A DNA stretch of 64,000 nt, from NCBI RefSeq assembly GCF_029577735.1, contig NZ_JARQTO010000004.1:87516-151515 (forward strand). Direction: 5' to 3'. Shown here piece by piece: positions 1-6,571 of this stretch. Each line of letters opens with the position of its first letter. Within the stretch, counting starts at the first letter, position 1. A program made the translations under genes and the position numbers. The notes beneath the pieces are model-generated. The model saw nothing but the letters and a program-made list of their open reading frames with translations. It did no database searches and was not told the DNA's origin. This DNA comes from Exercitatus varius (GTDB lineage: Bacteria; Pseudomonadota; Gammaproteobacteria; Enterobacterales; Pasteurellaceae).

Positions 1-738
1 CGTCACTTTCAATCCGGCGAAGGTTTGAGTAACCGGCATAATTTCAATCCGGTTGATGTTTACGTGCGGCGGTTGCTGATAAATCCATAAAATGGTGTTG
101 GCAATGTCTTCCGGCTGAATGGCGTGCGCACCTTCATATAAATCGGCGGCTTTGGCGTCGTCGCCTTTAAAGCGTACGTTGGAAAACTCCGTGCCGCCGC
201 ATAAACCCGGTTCCACATTGGTGACGCGGATTGCCGTGCCGGCCAAATCGGCGCGCAAATTCAGGCTGAATTGTTTGACGAAGGCTTTTGTCGCACCGTA
301 CACATTGCCGCCCGGATACGGATAATTGCCCGCAATGGAACCTAAATTAATAATGTGCCCTTTATTCCGTTGTACCATTTTCGGTAGAATCCGACGGGTG
401 AGATAAGTCAAGCCGATAATATTGGTTTGAATCATGGTGAGCCAGTCGTTGTAATCCACTTCATAAGCCGGTTCCAGTCCCAACGCCAAACCGGCGTTGT
501 TCACCAACAAATCGATTTCCGACCACTCCGCCGGCAGGCCCGCCAGTGCGGCATCCACTTTTGCCGGATCCGATACGTCCATTTGTAACGGGTAAAATTT
601 CTCGCCCAGTTCCGCTTTCAGTTCGTCTAATTTGTCTAACCGACGGGCGGCGCCGATAACCGGATATCCCGCCTTGACGAATGCGCGGCAGGTGGATTTA
701 CCGAATCCCGCCGATGCGCCGGTCACTAAAATTGCCAT
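1..738 (-). CDS. ydfG: SDR family NADP-dependent 3-hydroxy acid dehydrogenase YdfG (3' end cut by window)
   Basis: Reverse-strand frame open from an ATG at 738 to the first base of the window, 246 codons. The protein is a classical short-chain dehydrogenase: it starts MAILVTGASAGFGKST with the TGxxxGxG nucleotide-binding loop, then has the NNAG motif and the catalytic YxxxK (Tyr-Gly-Ala-Thr-Lys). The order and the C-terminal FAGLKVT match YdfG, the cytosolic NADP+-dependent serine/3-hydroxy acid (also malonic semialdehyde) dehydrogenase. Family length is near 248 residues, so only a few codons and the stop are missing. An AGGAGG-type ribosome site lies just upstream (745-750 on the plus strand). 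It diverges from cysQ. The plus-strand open frame inside it is a shadow. Confidence 0.9.
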   Translation of the reverse strand, partial: MAILVTGASAGFGKSTCRAFVKAGYPVIGAARRLDKLDELKAELGEKFYPLQMDVSDPAKVDAALAGLPAEWSEIDLLVNNAGLALGLEPAYEVDYNDWLTMIQTNIIGLTYLTRRILPKMVQRNKGHIINLGSIAGNYPYPGGNVYGATKAFVKQFSLNLRADLAGTAIRVTNVEPGLCGGTEFSNVRFKGDDAKAADLYEGAHAIQPEDIANTILWIYQQPPHVNINRIEIMPVTQTFAGLKVT

Positions 739-859
739 GTTATTCCTCCTTTCGGTTATTGTTTCGTTTTAAGATAGATCGCCCAGACAATAACGTCAAG
801 CCTTGCACTTCACCCGCTTTTTGATAAGATGAAACTACGCCAATCTTCGGAAAACTTCT

Positions 860-1672
860 ATGCAACGCACGCCAGACTTACTTCAGGCCGTTATCGCCGT
901 TTCACATCAGGCCGGCGAACATTTAAAACGTTTTTACGCCCGTTCGGTGCATGTTCGCACCAAATCCGACAATACGCCCGTCACCGAGGCGGATTTGTTT
1001 ATCAGTCGATTTTTAACGGAAAAACTGACCGCACTTACGCCCGACATTCCCGTGCTTTCCGAAGAAAATTGCGAAATGCCGCTGGAATTGCGGTCAAAAT
1101 GGCAGGAATATTGGTTGATTGACCCCTTGGACGGCACCAAACATTTCATCAACCGTACCGGACAATTCGGCATTCTGATCGCCCTGATTCAGCATAACCG
1201 TCCGACCCTCGGCGTGATTTACGCACCAATAACGGGGATTACCCATTACGCCATGAAAGATTACGGCGCCTTTCGTTTACAGGACGGACGCTGCGTGCGA
1301 CTGCGGGCGCGTCGCATTGATCCGAGCAAACCGCTGAAAATCGCCATCGGTTCCGAACTCGCTATCGCTAAAGTGCGGTCGATTTTGAACGAGAATATTC
1401 GGGCGGAATTTGTGGTTCACGGCTCAAGCGGCCTGAAATGCGCCATGGTGGCGGACGGTCAAGCGGATTGTTACGTCCGCCTTGGCAGAACCGGCGAATG
1501 GGACACTGCCGCCGGCGAATTGTTACTGGAAGAATTGGGCGGGAATGCGCTGGACGATCACTATCGACCGCTCACCTATAATCAACGGGAAACCTTTGTC
1601 AATCCTGACTTCGTCATTACCGCCGACGCCTCGGTGGACTGGAAGACCGTCTTTCGATTTAATTTGTCCTAG
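860..1672 (+). CDS. cysQ: 3'(2'),5'-bisphosphate nucleotidase CysQ
   Basis: A 270-residue member of the inositol monophosphatase superfamily. It removes the 3'-phosphate from PAP/PAPS during sulfate assimilation and is peripheral to the inner membrane in E. coli. Metal-binding motifs are visible in order: LSEEN at 66-70, DPLDGT at 88-93 and the C-terminal motif GEWDTAAGE around Asp215. Length is slightly above the usual 246-ish residues of the family. Two USS cores (near 1028 and 1372) sit inside the gene. The start is the ATG at 860, with a weak GGA upstream. An overlapping frame from 829 is a shadow. Monocistronic, diverging from ydfG. Confidence 0.93.
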   Translation: MQRTPDLLQAVIAVSHQAGEHLKRFYARSVHVRTKSDNTPVTEADLFISRFLTEKLTALTPDIPVLSEENCEMPLELRSKWQEYWLIDPLDGTKHFINRTGQFGILIALIQHNRPTLGVIYAPITGITHYAMKDYGAFRLQDGRCVRLRARRIDPSKPLKIAIGSELAIAKVRSILNENIRAEFVVHGSSGLKCAMVADGQADCYVRLGRTGEWDTAAGELLLEELGGNALDDHYRPLTYNQRETFVNPDFVITADASVDWKTVFRFNLS

Positions 1673-1742
1673 CTATTAGATTTTTTGCCGGAATTCAGGC
1701 ATTATTAACCGACGATTTTCCGGATAAGCATTAGGATAAAAA

Positions 1743-3230
1743 ATGAAAGCAGAAAATAATTGTATTGTGATTTTCGGTGCGTCGGGAGATTTGACGCACC
1801 GTAAGTTAATTCCCGCACTCTATAATCTTTACAAAATCGGACGGTTGGAAGAAAACTTTTCCGTCCTGGGCGTAGCCCGTACCGACATGACCGACGACAT
1901 CTTCCGCCAAAAAATGCGCGAAACCCTGATTACTCACGAAAACGCCGAAGGTGAAACGCTGGATAATTTTTGTTCTCATCTGTATTACCAGGCGGTGAAT
2001 ACTTCCGATTCGTCGGATTACGTCAAATTATTGCCCCGCCTGGACGAATTGCACGATAAATACCAAACTTGCGGCAATACGCTTTATTATCTTTCCACTC
2101 CGCCGAGCCTGTACGGCGTGATTCCGGAATGCCTGGCTGCGCACGGTTTAAATACGGAAGAATTCGGCTGGAAACGGATTATCGTGGAAAAACCTTTCGG
2201 TTACGACATTAAAACCGCCAAAGCGCTGGACGTGCAAATTCACCGTTTCTTCGAAGAACATCAGATTTACCGTATCGACCATTATTTAGGAAAAGAAACC
2301 GTTCAGAACCTGTTGGTGCTGCGTTTTTCAAACGGTTTGTTCGAGCCGCTTTGGAACCGTAACTTTATCGATTACGTGGAAATTACCGGTGCGGAAAAAA
2401 TCGGCGTGGAACAACGAGGCGGTTATTACGACGGTTCCGGCGCCATGCGCGATATGTTCCAAAATCATTTATTGCAAGTATTGGCAATGGTCGCCATGGA
2501 GCCGCCGGCAATTATCAACGCCGATTCCATGCGTGACGAAACCGCCAAAGTGCTTTATTGTCTGCATCCGCTGACCGACGAAGATCTCAAACACAATCTG
2601 GTGTTAGGTCAATATACGGCGTCTACCGTCGATGACAAACCGGTTAAAGGCTATCTGGAAGAAGCGGGCGTTCCGTCCGATTCCACCACCGAAACCTACA
2701 TGGCGTTACGTTGCCAAATCGATAACTGGCGCTGGGCGGGCGTGCCGTTTTACGTACGTACGGGCAAACGCCTACCGACCCGGGTGACGGAAATCGTGAT
2801 TCATTTCAAAACCACGCCACATCCGGTTTTCAGCCAAAATGCGCCGGATAATAAATTAATCATCCGCATCCAGCCGGACGAAGGGATTTCCATGTTTTTC
2901 GGTTTGAAAAAACCGGGCGCCGGCTTTGACGCCAAAGAAGTGTCCATGGATTTCCGTTATTCGGACATCAGCTCTTCCGCCGATTTATTGACCGCATACG
3001 AACGTTTATTGCTCGACGCCATGAAAGGCGACGCCACGTTATTCGCCCGAACCGACGCCGTTCACGCTTGCTGGAAATTCGTACAACCGATTTTAGATTA
3101 CAAAGAAAATCAGGGCCGCGTTTACGAATACGAAGCCGGTACCTGGGGACCGGTGGAAGCGGATAAACTTATCGCGCGCGAAGGACGCGTATGGCGTAAA
3201 CCTTCGGGCACGATGAAGAAAAAAATCTAA
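1743..3230 (+). CDS. zwf: Glucose-6-phosphate 1-dehydrogenase
   Basis: A 495-residue cytosolic enzyme catalysing glucose 6-phosphate + NADP+ to 6-phosphogluconolactone, the first step of the oxidative pentose phosphate pathway. The Rossmann loop GASGDL is at 12-17, EKPFG at 149-153, the substrate signature RIDHYLGKE at 177-185 and the probable catalytic base His242 in FQNHLLQ. Full length for the family. An AGGAT ribosome site lies about 6 bases before the ATG. It heads a run of same-strand genes (pgl, YciI-like, racemase, glutaredoxin-like), with gnd further on, so the whole oxidative branch is clustered here. Confidence 0.97.
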   Translation: MKAENNCIVIFGASGDLTHRKLIPALYNLYKIGRLEENFSVLGVARTDMTDDIFRQKMRETLITHENAEGETLDNFCSHLYYQAVNTSDSSDYVKLLPRLDELHDKYQTCGNTLYYLSTPPSLYGVIPECLAAHGLNTEEFGWKRIIVEKPFGYDIKTAKALDVQIHRFFEEHQIYRIDHYLGKETVQNLLVLRFSNGLFEPLWNRNFIDYVEITGAEKIGVEQRGGYYDGSGAMRDMFQNHLLQVLAMVAMEPPAIINADSMRDETAKVLYCLHPLTDEDLKHNLVLGQYTASTVDDKPVKGYLEEAGVPSDSTTETYMALRCQIDNWRWAGVPFYVRTGKRLPTRVTEIVIHFKTTPHPVFSQNAPDNKLIIRIQPDEGISMFFGLKKPGAGFDAKEVSMDFRYSDISSSADLLTAYERLLLDAMKGDATLFARTDAVHACWKFVQPILDYKENQGRVYEYEAGTWGPVEADKLIAREGRVWRKPSGTMKKKI

Positions 3231-3235
3231 CCCGA

Positions 3236-3302
3236 CGGCAGGAGCGTATCGCATGCGCTCCTTGATATCAAAACTGTTATAAGGGCGTATGCGCGTCCTG
3301 CG
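3236..3302. repeat. GC-rich palindromic intergenic element between zwf and pgl
   Basis: The zwf-pgl gap holds nested inverted repeats: GGAGCG pairs with CGCTCC around a 9-base loop, and an outer GCAGGA can pair with TCCTGC near 3294-3299. It has the look of a dispersed REP-like palindrome or a processing/attenuation hairpin inside the zwf-pgl transcript. Only one copy is present in this window, so the repeat status is inferred. Confidence 0.45.
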
Positions 3303-3310
3303 AGAAAAAT

Positions 3311-4012
3311 ATGAATTATCTAATCTTCCCGACCGCCCAGCATGCGGTGGAAAAAATCGCACGGGAATTTGTGCTTTACAGCCAATTAAATCGTCCCGTA
3401 CATATTTCTCTTTCCGGCGGTTCGACGCCAAAACTGCTGTTCAAAACCTTAGCTTCGGCACCGTTTAACACAAAAGTGCGGTGGAAAAATCTGCATTTTT
3501 GGTGGGGCGACGATCGCATGGTACCGCCGAGCGATCCCGAAAGCAATTACGGCGAAGTACAAAAATTATTGTTCGATCACATTCGGATTCCGGCGGAAAA
3601 CATCCACCGAATTCGCGGCGAAGAACCGGCGGAACAAGCGCTAAAACGCTTTGAATCGGAATTAAGTGCGGTCATTTCCGACGGTGTTTTTGACTGGATT
3701 ATTCTCGGCATGGGCGGCGACGGCCACACCGCCTCTTTATTTCCCCATCAAACGGATTTTGACGATGAACGTCTGGCGATTATCGCCAAACATCCGGAAA
3801 GCGGGCAAATCCGCATTTCCAAAACGGCGAAATTAATCGAACGGGCAAAACGCATCACCTATTTGGTCACAGGTTTGGCAAAAGCGGAAATCTTAAAACA
3901 AATTCAAACCACGCCGGCGGAACAACTGCCTTATCCCGCCGCTCGCATTCGGGCGACAAACGGCGTAACAGAATGGTATTTGGATAAAGATGCGGCGAAA
4001 TTGTTAAAGTAA
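3311..4012 (+). CDS. pgl: 6-phosphogluconolactonase (DevB type)
   Basis: A 233-residue cytosolic lactonase that hydrolyses 6-phosphogluconolactone to 6-phosphogluconate, the second step of the oxidative pentose phosphate branch. The DevB/SOL family signatures are clear: SGGSTP at 35-40, GDDR at 66-69 and GMGGDGHTASLFP at 133-145. It is 80 bases downstream of zwf, separated by a palindromic element, and probably cotranscribed. Two USS cores lie within the gene. It is not the unrelated cycloisomerase-type (YbhE) lactonase of E. coli. Confidence 0.95.
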   Translation: MNYLIFPTAQHAVEKIAREFVLYSQLNRPVHISLSGGSTPKLLFKTLASAPFNTKVRWKNLHFWWGDDRMVPPSDPESNYGEVQKLLFDHIRIPAENIHRIRGEEPAEQALKRFESELSAVISDGVFDWIILGMGGDGHTASLFPHQTDFDDERLAIIAKHPESGQIRISKTAKLIERAKRITYLVTGLAKAEILKQIQTTPAEQLPYPAARIRATNGVTEWYLDKDAAKLLK

Positions 4013-4036
4013 TAACACAAACACAGAGAGGTTAAA

Positions 4037-4327
4037 ATGTTTATTGCATCGTTAAACTACATTCAACCGCTGGATAAAATCGAGCAATATTTGGAAGCGC
4101 ATCGCGCATTTTTGGATAAATATTATCAACGGGGCGTTTTTCTGATGTCCGGTCGCAAAGAGCCCCGAACCGGCGGCATTATATTAATTCATGCGGCCGA
4201 TTTGGATGAAGTGAATCGGATTATTGCCGAAGATCCGTTCAACCGGGAAAAGGTGGCGGAATATACGATCACCGAATTTTTACCGTCCAAAACGGCGGTC
4301 GGCTTGGAAAAATATTTGCAAATTTAA
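4037..4327 (+). CDS. YciI-like family protein
   Basis: A 96-residue soluble protein of the YciI-like family (ferredoxin-like dimeric alpha+beta barrel, relatives of muconolactone isomerase). Family features visible are the N-terminal beta-strand, the His in the EAHRAFLDKYYQRG helix, a central SGRKEPRTGG turn and the DPF motif near residue 74. The function is not established for this subfamily; it is likely a small-molecule binding or hydrolytic enzyme. It starts 24 bases after pgl with AGAGAGG before the ATG, so it is probably in the zwf-pgl transcript. Confidence 0.75.
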   Translation: MFIASLNYIQPLDKIEQYLEAHRAFLDKYYQRGVFLMSGRKEPRTGGIILIHAADLDEVNRIIAEDPFNREKVAEYTITEFLPSKTAVGLEKYLQI

Positions 4328-4369
4328 CCGTTATCAACAAAAGTGCGGTCAAAATTTAAGGAGTTTTAC

Positions 4370-5074
4370 ATGAAAACACTCGGTATTTTAGGCGGAATGA
4401 GCCCAGAAAGCACGGTTTCCTATTATGTGAACGTCAATCGTGCGGTCAATCGGGCGCTGGGTGGCAACCGCAGCGCGAAAATACTGATGTCCAGCGTGGA
4501 TTTTGAAGAAATCGTGCAATGCCAGAAATCCGGCGATTGGCAAAAAGCGGGCGAAATCCTTGCCGAACAAGCGGAATTACTGGAACGGGCGGGCGCGGAC
4601 GGCATTCTGCTCGCCACCAACACCATGCACAAAGTAGCCAGCCAAATTACCGACCGCATTAACGTTCCCTTTCTGCATATTTTAGATGTGGTGGCCAATC
4701 GCATAAAAGCGCGCGGTTTAAGCTGCGTGGCGCTGTTAGGCACCGCCTTCACCATGAGCGATAATTTCTACCGCGACGGTCTAACGGAACGGGGCGTTAA
4801 CGCCATTGTTCCCGACCAACGAGATCAGCGGGAAATCCACCGCATTATCTTTGACGAACTTTGTTTGGGTGTGATTAAACCCGAATCCAAAGATTTTTAT
4901 CTGAAAACTATCGAAAAATTGACCGCACTTGGCGCCGAAGGTGTTATCCTGGGTTGCACGGAAATCGGCTTGCTTATCAACCAAACGGATTCCGCTCTGC
5001 CGTTTTTCGATACCGCCGCATTGCACAGCGAAATGGCGGTGAATTTTATTTTAGAAAAACAGGAGAATCTATGA
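4370..5074 (+). CDS. Aspartate/glutamate racemase family protein
   Basis: A 234-residue cytosolic enzyme of the Asp/Glu racemase superfamily, which uses two cysteines without PLP. It opens with the diagnostic GILGGMSPEST, and has LATNTMH in the middle, although this subfamily often replaces the first catalytic Cys (here the NTMH context). The second motif LGCTEIG carries its Cys near the C-terminus. The start chosen is the ATG at 4370, preceded by AAGGAG at 4358-4363; an in-frame GTG at 4343 lies inside a USS and lacks a ribosome site. The stop overlaps the next gene as ATGA. The lack of an obvious first Cys means racemase activity should not be assumed (compare YgeA-type broad-specificity racemases). 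Confidence 0.82.
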   Translation: MKTLGILGGMSPESTVSYYVNVNRAVNRALGGNRSAKILMSSVDFEEIVQCQKSGDWQKAGEILAEQAELLERAGADGILLATNTMHKVASQITDRINVPFLHILDVVANRIKARGLSCVALLGTAFTMSDNFYRDGLTERGVNAIVPDQRDQREIHRIIFDELCLGVIKPESKDFYLKTIEKLTALGAEGVILGCTEIGLLINQTDSALPFFDTAALHSEMAVNFILEKQENL

Positions 5075-5334
5075 AACCTATCGTTTATTTTGCCCCTTGG
5101 TGCCCAGACACCGCCCCGTTTTTCGCCGAACTGGAACGCTTAAATATTGACGTGGAAAAAGTGGACATGGTAGGCAATCCGGCAGGATTAAAAGCCTTTT
5201 TGAAATTACGCGACAACCACCCGGCTTTCGAAAGCGTCAAACAAAACGGCTACATCGGCATCCCCGCGTTAGTGTTGGAAAATGGGGATGTGGTGTTGGA
5301 TAAGGATCAGTTATCGGCGATTTTTAATAAGTAA
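5071..5334 (+). CDS. Glutaredoxin-like protein (intact copy A of a tandem array)
   Basis: An 87-residue thioredoxin-fold protein. It starts MKPIVYFAPWCPDT, with the redox cysteine Cys11 in a CPDT motif (single Cys, so monothiol-like), and has the cis-proline loop GIPALVLENG followed by a C-terminal helix. The ATG overlaps the racemase stop (ATGA) and the ribosome site is AGGAGA at 5061-5066, so translation is coupled. The C-terminal two-thirds of this gene is repeated twice immediately downstream without the active-site region. Its in vivo partner is unknown. Confidence 0.8.
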   Translation: MKPIVYFAPWCPDTAPFFAELERLNIDVEKVDMVGNPAGLKAFLKLRDNHPAFESVKQNGYIGIPALVLENGDVVLDKDQLSAIFNK

Positions 5335-5372
5335 TTTTTGGATAGCGCTTTGAGGATAGCTCTTTTTGGATA

Positions 5373-5434
5373 GCGCGCGTCCCCCGACGCGTACTTAAAA
5401 ATAGTTAAAAGCCACGTGTCAGGAGACACGCGCC
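5373..5434. repeat. Palindromic hairpin element, copy 1
   Basis: GC-rich inverted repeat with left arm GCGCGCGTC...GACGCGTAC and right arm ending GACACGCGCC, separated by the AT-rich loop TTAAAAATAGTTAAAA. The arms carry a few mismatches relative to copy 3. It is flanked upstream by short repeats of GGATAGC. It directly precedes the truncated glutaredoxin copy B. Confidence 0.7.
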
Positions 5435-5444
5435 ATCGTGGGGG

Positions 5445-5641
5445 GCTTAAATATTGACGTGGAAAAAGTGGATATGGTGGGCAATCCGGCAGGATTAAAA
5501 GCCTTTTTGAAATTACGCGACAACCACCCGGCTTTCGAAAGCGTCAAACAAAACGGCTACATCGGCATCCCCGCGTTAGTGTTGGAAAATGGGGATGTGG
5601 TGTTGGATAAGGATCAGTTATCGGCGATTTTTAATAAGTAA
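5445..5641 (+). pseudogene. Truncated glutaredoxin-like repeat, copy B
   Basis: Nearly identical to residues 24-87 of the intact gene at 5071-5334 (the same GCTTAAATATTGACG junction recurs 307 bases later) but lacking the N-terminal strand and the CPDT active-site motif. A GTG at 5438 could open the frame, but no ribosome site precedes it and the redox Cys is absent. It is best read as a duplication remnant. It ends on the same ...IFNK stop as copy A. Confidence 0.8.
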
Positions 5642-5661
5642 TTTTTGGATAGCTTGGGATA

Positions 5662-5723
5662 GCGCGCGTCTCCCGACGCGTGCTTAAAAATAGTTAAAAG
5701 GCACGCGTCAGGAGACGCGCGCC
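5662..5723. repeat. Palindromic hairpin element, copy 2
   Basis: Same element as copy 1. Left arm GCGCGCGTCTCCCGACGCG at 5662-5680, loop TTAAAAATAGTTAAAAG, and right arm complementary with one mismatch, ending GACGCGCGCC at 5723. The GGATAGC-rich lead-in is shorter here than in copies 1 and 3. Confidence 0.75.
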
Positions 5724-5732
5724 ATCGAGGGG

Positions 5733-5947
5733 TTTTCGCCGAACTGGAACGCTTAAATATTGACGTGGAAAAAGTGGACATGGTGGGCAATCCGGCAGGG
5801 TTAAAAGCCTTTTTGAAATTACGCGACAACCACCCGGCCTTCGAAAGCGTCAAACAAAACGGCTACATCGGCATCCCCGCGTTAGTGTTGGAAAATGGAG
5901 ATGTGGTGTTGGATAAAGATCAGTTAGCGGCGATTTTTGGCAAATAA
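5733..5947 (+). pseudogene. Truncated glutaredoxin-like repeat, copy C
   Basis: Third copy of the glutaredoxin-like coding sequence, starting about 18 bases further upstream in the gene than copy B (TTTTCGCCGAACTGG retained) but still without the start codon and CPDT motif. It diverges more from copies A and B: the end reads AAIFGK instead of SAIFNK and there are several silent changes. The offset from copy B is 306 bases. No credible start or ribosome site, so probably not translated as a functional redoxin. Confidence 0.78.
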
Positions 5948-5985
5948 TTTTTGGATAGCGCTTTGGGGATAGCTCTTTTTGGATA

Positions 5986-6046
5986 GCGCGCGTCTCCTGA
6001 CGCGTGCTTAAAAATAGTTAAAAGGCACGCGTCAGGAGACGCGCGC
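5986..6046. repeat. Palindromic hairpin element, copy 3 (perfect 22-base arms)
   Basis: Left arm 5986-6007 and right arm 6025-6046 are perfect reverse complements over 22 bases, around a 17-base AT-rich loop at 6008-6024. It is the best-preserved copy of the three. G tracts follow at 6052-6063. It could act as a strong RNA stem, but no U-tract follows, so it is not a standard intrinsic terminator. Confidence 0.85.
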
Positions 6047-6101
6047 CATCGTGGGGGTGGGGGCCGAATGAGCTTGCCGTCTTTAGCAAATGGAACAAAA
6101 C

Positions 6102-6434
6102 ATGTTTAACTTAAACAATAAAATTTTTACCGCCGTGCAAAACAGTGAAAACGGCGAAGTCAGCGGTGAAACTAAATTTTATTATTATCAACAAGATAAA
6201 ATGATTTGGGCGGAATATTACGGCGGTGAAATAGCTAAAGGTTTCCTGATTGGGAAATGGATAAGCGAAAATAAAATATCCTTTACTTATCAGCATTTAA
6301 ATACTCGGCTGGAAAACCGTTTGGGTAAATGTATTACCGAATTCCATTTGGATAATGATAAATTATTGGGGCAAGAAAGTTGGCAGTGGCTTGATACGCT
6401 GGAAACGGGACAATCTCAAATCAGAGAAATTTAA
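6102..6434 (+). CDS. Small conserved protein, avidin/lipocalin-like beta-strand pattern, unknown function
   Basis: About 110 residues beginning MFNLNNKIFTAV. The sequence alternates short beta-strands with polar turns: SGETKFYYYQ, MIWAEYYGG, GFLIGKW, ISFTYQHLN, CITEFHLDN and a final QESWQWLD. Proteins with this pattern are widespread and are often labelled n-acetylglutamate synthase in databases, a name I would not trust because there is no acetyltransferase motif. An alternative ATG at 6090 adds four residues; the ATG at 6102 has a weak GGA at 6092-6094. It is not clearly linked to its neighbours. Confidence 0.7.
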   Translation: MFNLNNKIFTAVQNSENGEVSGETKFYYYQQDKMIWAEYYGGEIAKGFLIGKWISENKISFTYQHLNTRLENRLGKCITEFHLDNDKLLGQESWQWLDTLETGQSQIREI

Positions 6435-6571
6435 ACGCCACGAACAGAATTAACCGTGAGGCGAACCGTCTTAGTGGAAATCGGCGCTGCCGGTAACATA
6501 AAGAATAAAAGTGCGGTCAAAATTTTCAGAGTTTTTTCCGTGTCATAAATTAACCAAAACAGGAGATCAAC

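Noticed and set aside
4343..4372. GTG at 4343 as the racemase start
   Set aside because: It falls inside a USS and has no ribosome site, whereas ATG 4370 has AAGGAG correctly placed and fits the family N-terminus.
5438..5641. Open frame on truncated glutaredoxin copy B as a real gene
   Set aside because: GTG start lies inside the G tract after the palindrome, there is no ribosome site, and the redox motif is missing. Treated as a pseudogene copy.
5071..6047. CRISPR array or microsatellite
   Set aside because: Repeats are about 306 bases long and coding; there are no short direct repeats with unique spacers.
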